In this document: positions 9,594 to 18,600 of the stretch, piece after piece
How the letters are laid out: the number at the start of each line of letters is the position of its first letter
Numbering within the stretch: position 1 is the stretch's first letter
Source: Microvirga massiliensis
GTDB taxonomy: Bacteria; Pseudomonadota; Alphaproteobacteria; Rhizobiales; Beijerinckiaceae
NCBI RefSeq assembly: GCF_001006805.1
Contig: NZ_LN811368.1
Location: forward strand, 1 to 44,085
Direction: 5' to 3'
DNA length: 44,085 nucleotides
The notes under the pieces: generated by a model
What the model was told of the DNA's origin: nothing
The model's input: only the letters and a program-made list of their open reading frames with translations
Database searches by the model: none
Made by a program: the position numbers and the translations under genes

Positions 9594-9899
9594 TTGGCTT
9601 CCGATACCGATGCGCGGCTCTTTTCCCGCACTAGGTCTGTAAGGGCGTGGACCTTCTCACCACGGGTCACACTTACCCCTAATATCGCCTACCGCCCGGG
9701 CGATCTTTATGAGGGAAAGAAGCTCGACGGCACGACGGCTTACGCGTGGTTCGTTTGGGATCAAGATTACAGCGGCCCTACGACCGTAGATTGGATTGGA
9801 CCTGAGCTGATCGAGCCCTTTATAGACGAGTCACGACAGCTTTCCCGCCTCATCGAGGCCAGGGCGGCCCGAAATTCGAACTCAATACACTTCGTTTGA
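9594..9899 (+). pseudogene. C-terminal remnant of a class I DNA methyltransferase (probable)
   Basis: The 101-codon frame contains LDGTTAYAWFVWDQDYSGPTTVDWIGP. Phage-type and rhizobial N6-adenine methyltransferases commonly end with an AWFVWD...GPT...W segment, preceded by a PR-containing strand as in PRVTLTP here. The SAM-binding and DPPY parts are absent upstream (9382-9593 shows no such coding), so this is a truncated gene. It ends 7 bp before the helicase start. It could instead be an intact small protein of unknown role. Confidence 0.5.
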
Positions 9900-9906
9900 G
9901 ACAGCC

Positions 9907-12177
9907 ATGACCGACGTTCCAATGAAAGATCTTGTCGCCGAGATGCGGCGGTCTCTTTACGATACCAGCCTTCGGAACAGGCTCGTAAATCTATCGCTCG
10001 ATCGGCGAGCCAGAATTATTCGCTTCACAGGGCTTGCATCCGAAATTCGCGATCAGCTGAGCCGGGGAGACATTCTGGAGTTAGGTTCCGACCTGCTTAA
10101 AACCACGGGATCTGCCGAGGAAGCGCGCAGCAAGCTCAAGGACGTGGTCGTCGCCGACAATGCGTTGCGGGACGAGCAAGGTATTTCCTCTCTTCAAATC
10201 GGACTAGGGCTCCTGAAGTGGATTGATGAAAGTGGAAGTGATCCTCGGGAGCGCTACGCGCCCCTTCTTCTTTGGCCCGTCCAGGTGATTATCGGCCGAG
10301 ATCGCATCACCATCAGGGCCACCGACACAGTCGGCGAGATCAACGAGACTTTTCTTGCCAAAGTGGGAGTGCCGATCGAGGCAATCCCGGAGGATCCCCT
10401 GGCTTATCGCCCCAAGGCAACCCATGCGCCGATCGTAGAGCTGCGAGACGACGCCTCACTGAGCTTGTTTAGCCAGGCACGCCGCGCCATGGCCCGCCGT
10501 ATGGACCATGAGGCAAATCCGCGGCTGATTGAGCACCTAACCTTTGTAGCGCTGGTGGCTGCATCTCGGCGGCGTCCCGGGGCAAGCCCCCAGATGCCAG
10601 CCCCGTCTCGCGCGCCCTCCGAGCTCAGCCCCGAAAGATCCGCTAACGTCCACGTCACGCCGCCCGACACATCGCAGGATCGAGCCGTAACGATCACTCG
10701 GCAGGGGTCCGACCTCCTCATTCAAGGACCTCCCGGAACCGGTAAGACCCAGACCATCGTCAATATCATTGCCAACGGCATTGAAGACGGAAAGAGAATC
10801 CTCTTCATGGCCGAAAAAATGAATGCGATTGACGCGGTGTGGCAGCGCATCAAGTCGAGTCGGTATGCCAAGCGGATTCTGATGCTCCAAGGCGACGCAC
10901 TAAACCGGAAAGCAATTGCCGAGCAATTGGACGTACCGGACGTCTCGGGGATCATCGACATTCTGCGCTCATGTCCGACGCAGAGATTACCTTCCGTCAT
11001 CATGACCTCGCCGGCCGCTTATGCGTTGCACGTGCCCGAGGAATGGCAGTTCGACATGCTGATCGTCGACGAGGCATCCCAAATGCACCTGTCTGCAGCT
11101 GCAGCGGGCATTGCATCGTCACGCCAGATCGTCGTATGCGGCGACAGCCAGCAGATGCCGCCTAACAAAACGTTCCAGGCGGCCCTCGACGCTGTGGTGG
11201 ACGGCAATCCCTCGACCAGTCTTCTGACGGCGGCAGATCTGGCGGGCATGCCGACCACGATGCTCGAACGCCACTACCGGTCGCGGCACCCGTCGCTAAT
11301 CGATATGTCGAATCGGGTATTCTATAAAGGTCGCCTGCAACAGGTGCCCTCGCCGTGGCCCGCTAGCAATATCGGACTCAAGTATTACTACGTGGGAGGG
11401 ACCTACGGGCGCGGAACGGACAATACCAATCCGACGGAGGCCCAGGCCGTTGTCGAGGCTGTGCGTCGCCAAGTTAAAAACGGGTCCTTATGGTCGATCG
11501 GCATCATTGCCATGAATGAGCGTCAACGTAGCCTCATCGAGTCCATGCTTCAGGATGAAATCAATGCTCATCGGGTCTCGGCGTCGGAGCCATTGTTTGT
11601 ACGCACGGTTGAGAACGTCCAGGGCGAAGAGCGTGACATCATCTATATCTCGATGACCTACGGCCCTGATCACCGCGGCATCAGTCATTCCAATTTTGGT
11701 TCTTTGTCCGATCTCGGAGGCGAAAAGCGGGTCAATGTGATGATGTCCCGCGCCAGGTACCGTATGGAGATCTTCAACTCGATCGATTTCACGATCGCGA
11801 GAAAATCCGGAAACTTTGCCACCGAGATCCTTTGCAATTTTCTCTGGGCGGCCAAAAAGGGCTCGATATCGTTCGTTGGGGCATCCCACGATAGCCCACT
11901 TGCGAGAGTTCTTGGCGCCTATGACTACACAACGGAACAATACAACCAAGCCATATGCGTCCGCGATGGCACGAGACGTTACATCGGGGCAGTATACCTA
12001 ACGGGAAAGTCGCATCCACTCGACGAGCTATCGGAACGATCTCAGCTGAAAGCTGCAGGCTGGAAGCTCGCCCGCTTTCGTGCGGAGTGTCTTGACGCCG
12101 ATCACCCAGGCCATCGAGATGCCGTCGAGGCCCTCATCCAGGAACTCGATGGATTCAAAAGACCCAGTTTATCGTAA
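9907..12177 (+). CDS. Compact DUF4011-type superfamily 1 helicase
   Basis: 756 residues. The N-terminus (RSLYDTSLRNRLVNLSL, then RYAPLLLWPVQV) matches DUF4011. SF1 motor motifs are all visible: Walker A GPPGTGKT (about 274-281), motif II DEAS (388-391), motif III VVCGDSQQMPP, motif IV HYRSRHPSLI, motif V VENVQGEERDII, motif VI VNVMMSRAR. Known relatives with a Vsr-like nuclease tail (Hhe-type defence proteins) are about twice as long; only about 108 residues separate Walker A and B here. The C-terminal 90 residues (LKAAGWKLARFRAECLD) recall the end of a Vsr/DUF559 nuclease, but the catalytic acidic residues are not evident. Helicase/ATPase activity is well supported; nuclease activity is doubtful. 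Part of a possible defence cluster. Confidence 0.8.
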   Translation: MTDVPMKDLVAEMRRSLYDTSLRNRLVNLSLDRRARIIRFTGLASEIRDQLSRGDILELGSDLLKTTGSAEEARSKLKDVVVADNALRDEQGISSLQIGLGLLKWIDESGSDPRERYAPLLLWPVQVIIGRDRITIRATDTVGEINETFLAKVGVPIEAIPEDPLAYRPKATHAPIVELRDDASLSLFSQARRAMARRMDHEANPRLIEHLTFVALVAASRRRPGASPQMPAPSRAPSELSPERSANVHVTPPDTSQDRAVTITRQGSDLLIQGPPGTGKTQTIVNIIANGIEDGKRILFMAEKMNAIDAVWQRIKSSRYAKRILMLQGDALNRKAIAEQLDVPDVSGIIDILRSCPTQRLPSVIMTSPAAYALHVPEEWQFDMLIVDEASQMHLSAAAAGIASSRQIVVCGDSQQMPPNKTFQAALDAVVDGNPSTSLLTAADLAGMPTTMLERHYRSRHPSLIDMSNRVFYKGRLQQVPSPWPASNIGLKYYYVGGTYGRGTDNTNPTEAQAVVEAVRRQVKNGSLWSIGIIAMNERQRSLIESMLQDEINAHRVSASEPLFVRTVENVQGEERDIIYISMTYGPDHRGISHSNFGSLSDLGGEKRVNVMMSRARYRMEIFNSIDFTIARKSGNFATEILCNFLWAAKKGSISFVGASHDSPLARVLGAYDYTTEQYNQAICVRDGTRRYIGAVYLTGKSHPLDELSERSQLKAAGWKLARFRAECLDADHPGHRDAVEALIQELDGFKRPSLS

Positions 12178-12192
12178 CTTGCAGATACGATT

Positions 12193-12836
12193 ATGGCCCG
12201 CGATCTCTCTCGACCGCCAAGCCGCCGGCAGATCCTGAGCGGCATTCTCGGCCTTGCATGCTGCGCTGTTCTAGACCAGTGCGTGCCGCTCCCGACGCCA
12301 CGGCGGAAATAGCGCTTGCTCGAGTTTATACTAGACAAATCGGGAAAGACCTATTGGAACTCGATCGGACCGCGAGATCAACTACAGCGGGACTGCCAGA
12401 CACTCGAGGGTTGTGGCTTCGTAACCTCCACACAGGCGAGGAGGTCACCACGCTGTTCTCGGTATCGGGGCTCTACGACAATGTCGGCTACACTGCAATC
12501 TGCACGCATATGCGCGACTAGCGCGAGAACGAGCGGGTCGCTATGGACCCGAAGCTACTCCATCTCCTATGGGCCGTTCAAAGGGGTAGTGGGTTCACCC
12601 GTCCATTGGTCATTAACTCCGGATACCGAGCCCCAAAGACGAATGCCAAACTGTGGGCTGAGGGCGCTGCAATCAACTCCCTCCAGATGCGCAAACAAGC
12701 TTGCGACATGGTACTCGATGGGATCTGCCGCACAAAATCGCAGAGTATATTCACTCTACGGAGAACGGGGGGCGTAGGGCATTATAATACCTATACCCAT
12801 ATTGATCCCGGCCGCGTTAGGACATGGCGAGGTTAA
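12193..12836 (+). pseudogene. DUF882 (YcbK-like, M15-type peptidoglycan peptidase) pseudogene
   Basis: A Tat-like leader (SRRQILSGILGLACCA) starts at ATG 12193 but runs into a stop. The mature part is in another frame from 12258 (LWLRNLHTGEEVTTLF) and is cut by TAG at 12519-12521. Reading through the TAG gives RENERVAMDPKLLHLLWAV, VINSGYRAPKTNAKL and GGVGHYNTYTHID, all DUF882 hallmarks. The TAG replaces the usual Trp of RDWRENE. The conserved SLHM...D zinc motif has become SLQM...CDM, so the active site is lost as well. Nonfunctional by three criteria: frameshift, nonsense codon and lost ligand. Confidence 0.8.
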
Positions 12837-12932
12837 TGCGCGGCCGTGAGATCAATAAGGTGAGACTAACGTTTCTATTTATCTTACTCCCAGTAAAATG
12901 CTCTTGTAAATGGTACCAGCTTCTGGCGTCAC

Positions 12933-13187
12933 TCAGTCTCCACTCACACCCAGTCTGACGGTGCAGGCTATCAGCCTAAAGTGCTTCGATCGCAGCAAAG
13001 CTTGGTTTTCGCGATACCTTCGCTCCATATTCGCCCCTGTTTTCGATAGGTGAGAGGCCTCACTCGCAAACTCGTCGGGCTCTGGTCGATGCGGCGCGAG
13101 GCATTCCTCGCGCATACGCCTATGGCGCTCGTGGGAAACGACCCTGATCCGCTCCAGATCGCCGAACGTTTCAGTAACTCGAGGCAC
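12933..13187 (-). CDS. Possible small gene downstream of ParA-like gene
   Basis: An 84-codon frame with a GTG start two bases after the stop of the ParA-like gene. It is charged, with Arg/Glu/His in RIRVVSHERHRRMREE, and has no membrane segment. Tight spacing supports an operon partner, but there is no recognisable family and the GTG start has no clear ribosome site. It may simply be open sequence. Confidence 0.3.
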   Translation of the reverse strand: MPRVTETFGDLERIRVVSHERHRRMREECLAPHRPEPDEFASEASHLSKTGANMERRYRENQALLRSKHFRLIACTVRLGVSGD

Positions 13188-13189
13188 AA

Positions 13190-14041
13190 TTAGGCCGCAG
13201 CAACTGCCTGAACGGTCTGCTTTGCCTTTGCACCTTCATCTTGCTTCTTAACCTCTGGCGGAACGAGCCCGGCGGAAACGAATGCTTTGAGCGAACCGCT
13301 GAGCCATTCCGCAAATGAGGCCTCAGCTCCAGATGCCGCAAAGAGATCGATCCCGAAACGATCGACATAACTGTCGAATGTAAGTTCAGCCATTTCGGCC
13401 AGCGGAATGAAATCGGCCTCAATTCGCTCCCAGACCTCGCAATCGCATTTGCGCAGCGAGATGACCGTAACCTGGCCGTCTTTCTCCATCCTTTGAAGAT
13501 TGACAATTTCGGTCGGAGTGCCTCGGCCAGAGAATGAACCGTGGTACTCGTTCAGGATCGCAAAGCGCTTTTGCACCGGAAAATGGTCTTTCGCTTCAAC
13601 TGAGCGCCGCAACATGTCGAGACCATCCATCATGGATTGGCGCTGCGCCGTGATAGGTACAACTAGCATAACGGGCGAATTCACAAGAATGCGTCCAGCT
13701 TTACGCTCGACGGCCCAGTCGAATACCAACGGCAGAATATTTGCGCCCAGATCGATGATTGATGACCCGTTACGCAGGTAGGTTCCAAGCCGATCCCAAT
13801 ACTGCACCGCTAAGTGATGGTTCTCCTTGATATCAGACAAGCGAGCACCGGTGCCGAGCTCGTCGACGCCACTCTGCAGAATCCTTCCAAGCTTCGACTT
13901 CTTAGCCTCCGCCGAGGTGTCGGCAGCAACGGCCTTCATGCTCACGCCAGCCAGACTGTAGCCGTAATGAAGCATCTGGGAAATAAGCGTTTTGCCCTGC
14001 CCGCCGGTACGGTTGCCGACGAGGATTGCTGGATGGTTCAT
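13190..14041 (-). CDS. ParA/MinD-like P-loop ATPase
   Basis: 283 residues. A deviant Walker A box GNRTGGQGKT lies at residues 9-18 (signature GG.GKT). A IIDLGAN segment near residue 94 takes the place of the Walker A' aspartate. Later come VMLVVPITAQRQSMMDGLDMLRR and WERIEADFIPLAEMAEL. This is the SIMIBI fold used by plasmid partition and transfer-positioning proteins. No ParB-like partner is visible next to it, so a solo ATPase role (positioning, or an accessory to mobilisation) is as likely as partition. ATG 14041 is preceded by TGAGGT at a workable distance. The C-terminus is Lys/Gln/Ala-rich. Confidence 0.7.
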   Translation of the reverse strand: MNHPAILVGNRTGGQGKTLISQMLHYGYSLAGVSMKAVAADTSAEAKKSKLGRILQSGVDELGTGARLSDIKENHHLAVQYWDRLGTYLRNGSSIIDLGANILPLVFDWAVERKAGRILVNSPVMLVVPITAQRQSMMDGLDMLRRSVEAKDHFPVQKRFAILNEYHGSFSGRGTPTEIVNLQRMEKDGQVTVISLRKCDCEVWERIEADFIPLAEMAELTFDSYVDRFGIDLFAASGAEASFAEWLSGSLKAFVSAGLVPPEVKKQDEGAKAKQTVQAVAAA

Positions 14042-14162
14042 TTAAATATACCTCAGACCTTGGTTAAGCGTGGCTACTGCCAATAATCCAGTCAGCAGTA
14101 TTAGATGTGGTCACCGCCTGTTACACCAGTTTTCGGCATTTCGCCATGAAATTTTGGGTGCG

Positions 14163-14360
14163 CTAGATCCGAAAGGTTTTCGCCGACATCCTATCGTTCA
14201 AAATGACGGCGTCGCCTGGAATTTGACCATGAAGAACGTGAATTAGCGACGAGTCGATACGAGCCGATTGCGCGATCACGACCTTCCGGCGCCCTTGGGT
14301 CTCTGTCGCGTAATGATAGAAATAGAGCGACACCAATCGGGGGAACGGTCGAGATAGAGG
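14163..14360 (-). pseudogene. C-terminal relic of an HlyD-type efflux adaptor (tentative)
   Basis: On the minus strand the frame ending at the TAG 14165-14163 reads GRRKVVIAQSARIDSS, LIHVLHGQIPGDAVILND, MSAKTFRI. This fits the end of periplasmic adaptor proteins of ABC exporters (VLxGLxPGDxVILSDMS...RI). No start or upstream body is present. The rest of the 14042-14570 gap holds nothing I recognise. Confidence 0.4.
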
Positions 14361-14570
14361 ATCGCACCCAGAGAGTCGCGCTCTTCAACCGGTCGCTCAG
14401 ATCAGTGGCGAAACCCGGCCGTCAGGCCTGCCGACAACCTTCCGGGAGAGCAGGTTCGCTCGCTGGCACGAAGTATAAGTAAACCGAACCTCCGCAACAG
14501 CGCCACAAGCAGGTTTTCGGAGTGGCTACCAAGCGTGGGATTTCAATCACCCGGACATCCCTTAAGCCGA

Positions 14571-16082
14571 TTACAGCTTCGGTGCCGGGGAGAGCATCTC
14601 ACCATTGACCGTAATTCCGGCCGGCGTGAACGCGCAGGTCCAGATGGAATCACTGTCACCGGCCTTGCTCGCCAGAGCGTGGAACAGCGCGAATGCCTCG
14701 ACGCCATCGCCGATCGTCGGATTGATGTCCTGGACAGTCTTCAGACGGTCCAGAGCGGACGAGCAACCCGAGCATCGGAGTGTGATCGTGCCGTCGGGTC
14801 GGTCCTCGCCGACCCGCAACTCACCTTCTATGATGAAACTCATCGCCTCGGCCGCAATCCGCGACGGCAGGATGCGCACTTTGAGGTCCTTCAAGTTCAA
14901 GGCATCCGCGATCTTACGGCTTTCATCCTCGGATAATCCCCCCTCCCCATTTAGGTCGACCAGCGTCACGGTCGTTCGCGCGGCCTCACCGACATTCAGG
15001 CCGTCGATCTGCACCGACAGGGATGCCGTATCCGGGACGAACTCCGACAGCTCGGAAGGAAGCAGCAGCGAGACGAGGCTTACTCCCGACAGGTCCAACC
15101 CTATGCGGAACGAGCTGCGATCCGATGCGTCACCGGATTGTAATGACGCAGAGACATTCGAGACCTTGAACTGTCCCACAGCCGAGGTCACCTGGAAGTT
15201 GCTAACGCTGCCCGACGCTCCCATTCCGGACCAGAAAGGCAGAACGTTCAGGAGCTTTGCTCGCAGGGTATCCTGTTCTCCGGCTAATGCCACCTTGTCA
15301 GCGTGAGCAACCGCAAACGACCAAAGATCGAGGACACCTTTTAAGGGCAGACCCGCGACCGAGAACTGGCTCCCAGCCTGGTCAAAGCCCGCCGTCACCA
15401 TCGGTGCGCTCCCTTCAGGCGACTTGACCGAATAGCTGAACCGGCCCGCGGAATGGCTGACCTTCCCGGACACTAGATCGCTGTTCGCAGGATCCGGGGC
15501 AACCTCGAGGCTCAGGTTTTGACCGCTGTCCTCTACTGTTGCCACAAGATCGTTGCTGAGCTCGACCACGTCGGCCTTCTCATAAGCATAGCGGGCAGAC
15601 CCGAAGCCACCGAGCCGCGGATCGAAGACACCCTGGAACCGATGTCCCTCGTAGGTCTGCCTGTAGCTCAGTGAGCCCTCGTCTGTTGTTGCCATGATCG
15701 CAAGCTTTGAGGGAAGTTCCACCCGAACCAACCAACGACCGCCCGTGAGCGGAGCCAGCTTCGCGACGAGCGGCTGAGGCTCCAGGACCACCTGAGCAAC
15801 GACTTGTCGGTCCGAGAAAAACTGGGACAAGAGGTGGTTGGAATTCAACACCACCTCGTATTCCTTTCCCGCAGGCCGCACGACGATGGTCTTCTCAGCA
15901 AGGACTGTCCGACCAAAATAGGCTGCAAGCACGTTTGAAAGCCTTTCCGCCTCTTCAGCTGTGGCGTCGGATGTCACAAGCGATAGCGGCAGGTCGGAGC
16001 TGCCCTCGGGCTCGCCCGCCGCAAAGGTGGGCAAAGCTGCCATACCGCATAGAAACGCGGCAACCAGGATTGAACACTTCAT
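14571..16082 (-). CDS. Secreted/periplasmic protein of unknown function
   Basis: 503 residues from ATG 16082, chosen because GGGAGCC precedes it and a clean signal peptide begins there (MKCSILVAAFLCGMAALPTFAAG, cleavage probably after FAA). The mature protein is rich in alternating hydrophobic residues, suggesting long beta-structure. It has a possible cysteine pair (CSGCSS) and a late WTCAF near the C-terminus. Repeated phrases such as VSNFQVTSAVGQFKVSNVSASLQSG recall AsmA-like or DUF2125-like alphaproteobacterial envelope proteins, but I do not claim membership. A 22-bp tandem repeat lies just upstream (16124-16166). Confidence 0.75.
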   Translation of the reverse strand: MKCSILVAAFLCGMAALPTFAAGEPEGSSDLPLSLVTSDATAEEAERLSNVLAAYFGRTVLAEKTIVVRPAGKEYEVVLNSNHLLSQFFSDRQVVAQVVLEPQPLVAKLAPLTGGRWLVRVELPSKLAIMATTDEGSLSYRQTYEGHRFQGVFDPRLGGFGSARYAYEKADVVELSNDLVATVEDSGQNLSLEVAPDPANSDLVSGKVSHSAGRFSYSVKSPEGSAPMVTAGFDQAGSQFSVAGLPLKGVLDLWSFAVAHADKVALAGEQDTLRAKLLNVLPFWSGMGASGSVSNFQVTSAVGQFKVSNVSASLQSGDASDRSSFRIGLDLSGVSLVSLLLPSELSEFVPDTASLSVQIDGLNVGEAARTTVTLVDLNGEGGLSEDESRKIADALNLKDLKVRILPSRIAAEAMSFIIEGELRVGEDRPDGTITLRCSGCSSALDRLKTVQDINPTIGDGVEAFALFHALASKAGDSDSIWTCAFTPAGITVNGEMLSPAPKL

Positions 16083-16123
16083 AGGCTCCCTTCGGAAGCC
16101 TCCCGTCATCGCGCGATCCATTT

Positions 16124-16166
16124 GCATACCAAGTCTCAAGCTGGTGCATACCAAGTCTCAAGCTGG
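16124..16166. repeat. Tandem 22-bp repeat upstream of secreted-protein gene
   Basis: A 21-bp unit (gcataccaagtc...) occurs at 16124-16144 and 16146-16166, separated by one base, 42 bp before the start codon of the minus-strand gene. It lies where a promoter or 5' leader is expected. It could be a doubled operator or a recent slippage product. Confidence 0.75.
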
Positions 16167-16828
16167 CGGAAGCCCTGCTCCGCTGGTCGAAACGCGAATT
16201 ACCACGAAAAGATAATTCGTGTCATAGGATTTTTCGAATCTGCATCAACCCGAGACGGAAATGCGCCTCAATCTTGAGGGGCTACGAAGTCTCCTCAACC
16301 TCAGCGGGCTTTTCATCCGGTCAACTGAGCGCCGATTACCGTAACGACAAGCAGCCTCCTCCATGAAATTTAGATGGTGCGTCTCCAGCTTGACTCTATT
16401 ACTCCAACCCGATGCCTGGACAGGATAGAATAAAACCCGGACTTGGGACGTGTGCCCCGAAGCGTACCACTACCTTGTTGATGGCCAGTGCGCTCTCTGC
16501 TCGCGCTGGGCTCAGTTCCTCACCAGATCCGACCGCCAATATCTTCTGTGGCTAAAAATCCTGATGCGATTCACACCATCGTCGAAAATCATCGCCTCAG
16601 GAACGCTACGCTGGATCGCGAACTCCTGTGCGACGCCGCTGGAACCCCTGGCGCAAAGAACGAATAGGGTCCGGGCAGGTCATCTTTGGAACGCATACTT
16701 CACAAAGCGGCTTAAAATCACGGTTTTGGGACGGGCTGGCCTTCCCCGATGAATCGAAAAGCCATATACAGGTTGCGGCTACTTATTCCAGTTGGCCGCA
16801 ACCCGAAGTTTGATCCAGGAATTGCCTG
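16167..16828. other. Region without a clear gene; possible DUF393 trace
   Basis: No intact gene is supported. At 16468-16536 (+) a frame reads YLVDGQCALCSRWAQFLTR, resembling the DxxCxxC opening of DUF393 (DCC) thiol-disulfide proteins. The rest of that domain does not follow, so at most it is a relic. Confidence 0.3.
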
Positions 16829-17386
16829 ATGTTCCCCCGCGAGCGCGTTGCGCTATTAATTGACGGCCCGAATTTTCATAACAGTTTCAAGGCCCTCAAC
16901 ATCACCATCGATTATTCCAAGCTGCTCGAGTATTTTTCGCAGAACGCGACCCTGGTGAGGGCCTACTACTACACGGCCCTCCGGGAAGACAACGAATACA
17001 ACTCCCTGCGACCGTTGATCGACTGGCTTGACTATAACGGCTACAAGGTCGTGACAAAGCCCACGAAGGAATTTGTCGACCCCGAGGGCATCAGGCGTGT
17101 CAAAGGCAACATGGATATCGAGATCGCGGTTGACGCTCTCGAGATCACGCCCTTTGTCGACCGGATCTATCTCTTCTCGGGCGACGGCGACTTCCGCTCC
17201 CTCGTTGAAGTCGTGCAGCGCCGGGGAAAACAGGTCACGGTTGTCTCGACGCTCGCCAGCCGGCCTCCCATGTTGGCCGACGAGCTTCGCCGTCAAGCCG
17301 ATGCGTTCATCGACGTCGCGCGAATCGCGGATTCCATCAAGAAGGACCGGGATCCGACAGTCCCGCAGGTTGTCCGGGCCGCCTAG
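16829..17386 (+). CDS. NYN-domain (LabA/DUF88) protein, probable RNase
   Basis: 185 residues, full length for the LabA/DUF88 group of PIN-like nucleases. Acidic metal-binding residues are visible: D12 in LLIDGPNF, D96 in KGNMDIEIAVDAL, and D119/D121 in FSGDGDFRSL. Such proteins are predicted metal-dependent RNases; some act in RNA turnover or phage response. ATG 16829 follows AGGA about 9 bases upstream. Monocistronic, with a terminator-like hairpin at 17474. Confidence 0.88.
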   Translation: MFPRERVALLIDGPNFHNSFKALNITIDYSKLLEYFSQNATLVRAYYYTALREDNEYNSLRPLIDWLDYNGYKVVTKPTKEFVDPEGIRRVKGNMDIEIAVDALEITPFVDRIYLFSGDGDFRSLVEVVQRRGKQVTVVSTLASRPPMLADELRRQADAFIDVARIADSIKKDRDPTVPQVVRAA

Positions 17387-17473
17387 GCCGCCGGCCTCCC
17401 TGTCCGGATCGGGCGCCTCGACGCCATCCTTCTCCGACGCCCGGGTGGAGAAATCACAGCCTCGACGAGAGAC

Positions 17474-17505
17474 AGGCCGCTTCACAGCGGCCTTTTCGTT
17501 TTTGT
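17474..17505 (+). terminator. Intrinsic terminator
   Basis: AGGCCGC (17474-17480) pairs with GCGGCCT (17487-17493) over a 6-nt loop, and is followed by TTTTCGTTTTT. It lies about 90 bp after the NYN-domain gene and just before the next start codon at 17530. Confidence 0.75.
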
Positions 17506-17529
17506 TCCCCCATTCCCCCAGGCGATTCC

Positions 17530-17973
17530 ATGCGACTCTACCGCAACATCTCGAACGACGGTCTCTGCAAATACTCCCTGATCGACAACCGCACCGGCAA
17601 GGTGACCCAGGCCCGGGTCGGGGATCCGGATGAGTTTTTCGCGATTAAGCTCAAGGATGAGTTCGCCGAGGTGGCCTTGCGCGCGATAGCTGAGGCTGCC
17701 CGGTCCTGGGACCCGGAATACGCCGCGGATCTCGACGCCCTGGCGGACTGCGCCGGGCCTCATCACCCCCTCTGCAAAAAGCCCGACCGACCGACCGCAA
17801 CGCTCCAGATTATTTCGGTGTTTATTCCAAATCCCCAAGGACCAGAATATGGCCCAGACGCAAGAACCTTCACCGATTTTTTCAGCCCAGGCGATCCTTG
17901 CCTACGCGAACACCCTTTTGGCCGGACCCGGCTCTCGCCTCCGGGTGACCACGATCGCCGAGCAGGGTCATAA
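17530..17973 (+). CDS. Small protein of unknown function, 3' end overlaps next gene
   Basis: 147 codons. The first 95 residues look like a genuine soluble protein (MRLYRNISNDG, EFFAIKLKDEFAEVALRAIAEAARSWDPEYAADLD). The last 45 lie over the start of the next gene at 17849 and lose protein-like composition (FSPGDPCLREHPFGRT). A 125-bp overlap is unusual, so the original stop may have been lost by a frameshift near 17790-17840. Family not recognised. Confidence 0.6.
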   Translation: MRLYRNISNDGLCKYSLIDNRTGKVTQARVGDPDEFFAIKLKDEFAEVALRAIAEAARSWDPEYAADLDALADCAGPHHPLCKKPDRPTATLQIISVFIPNPQGPEYGPDARTFTDFFSPGDPCLREHPFGRTRLSPPGDHDRRAGS

Positions 17974-18361
17974 CTATATTGCGTTCGATGCGCCCAACCC
18001 ACGTTCCGGAACAACGAGGGTCGTCGCGCCCTTTTGCGAGCCCCGGCCTGGATTCCTGTTTTTCAGGTCTCTCCTCAAGGTGAACGACCCTCGCCGGGGC
18101 GGCAACGGGCAGGCGTCTCGGGGGACCAAAGAGATCAGATTTTTCGGAGAAGACGGCCTGTGGCTTGTCGCCGACAGAGCCTCTCTCGAGCGACACTTTC
18201 GATCGGTAGGCTCGGGCATCCCGGAAGACCGGCGCGCGGCGTTCGATCAGTTCGTGGAGGAGCGAATTGCACGCGCCCAGTCGTGCGGACAATTCACCGA
18301 TCGGATCGAGATCATGGATCGCGGGACCGACGGCGATCGCCGCCCTCTCGAACAGCCGTAA
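17849..18361 (+). CDS. Protein of unknown function
   Basis: 170 residues. ATG 17849 follows AAGGACC at a suitable distance. Soluble, alpha/beta-looking (ILAYANTLLAGPGSRLRVTTI, FFRSLLKVNDPRRG, EIRFFGEDGLWLVADRASLERHFR). No motif is recognised. Probably co-transcribed with the preceding overlapping gene. Confidence 0.6.
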   Translation: MAQTQEPSPIFSAQAILAYANTLLAGPGSRLRVTTIAEQGHNYIAFDAPNPRSGTTRVVAPFCEPRPGFLFFRSLLKVNDPRRGGNGQASRGTKEIRFFGEDGLWLVADRASLERHFRSVGSGIPEDRRAAFDQFVEERIARAQSCGQFTDRIEIMDRGTDGDRRPLEQP

Positions 18362-18600
18362 GGCCATTACGCGACGGAACCATTCCGGGCAGCATGCTTT
18401 ATCCGGCCAGAACGATCGATAGGCCGGTTTCGCGCAGCTCACGGGCCGACGCGCAAGCGGCGTTTCGGCGCGGCGGCTGTGGCCGCTCGATCGCCTCATC
18501 GATGGAGCGATTTGCCCCATCACCCACTTTGCCTGAGAGTTTCAGAACGATCTAATCTCAAATCAGCCATTTTTGATCTGCCGCGTTGGAAAGTTCTTTC

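Noticed and set aside
18403..18430. CCGGCC...GGCCGG inverted repeat as a terminator
   Set aside because: The 13-nt loop and only three T residues make termination unconvincing.
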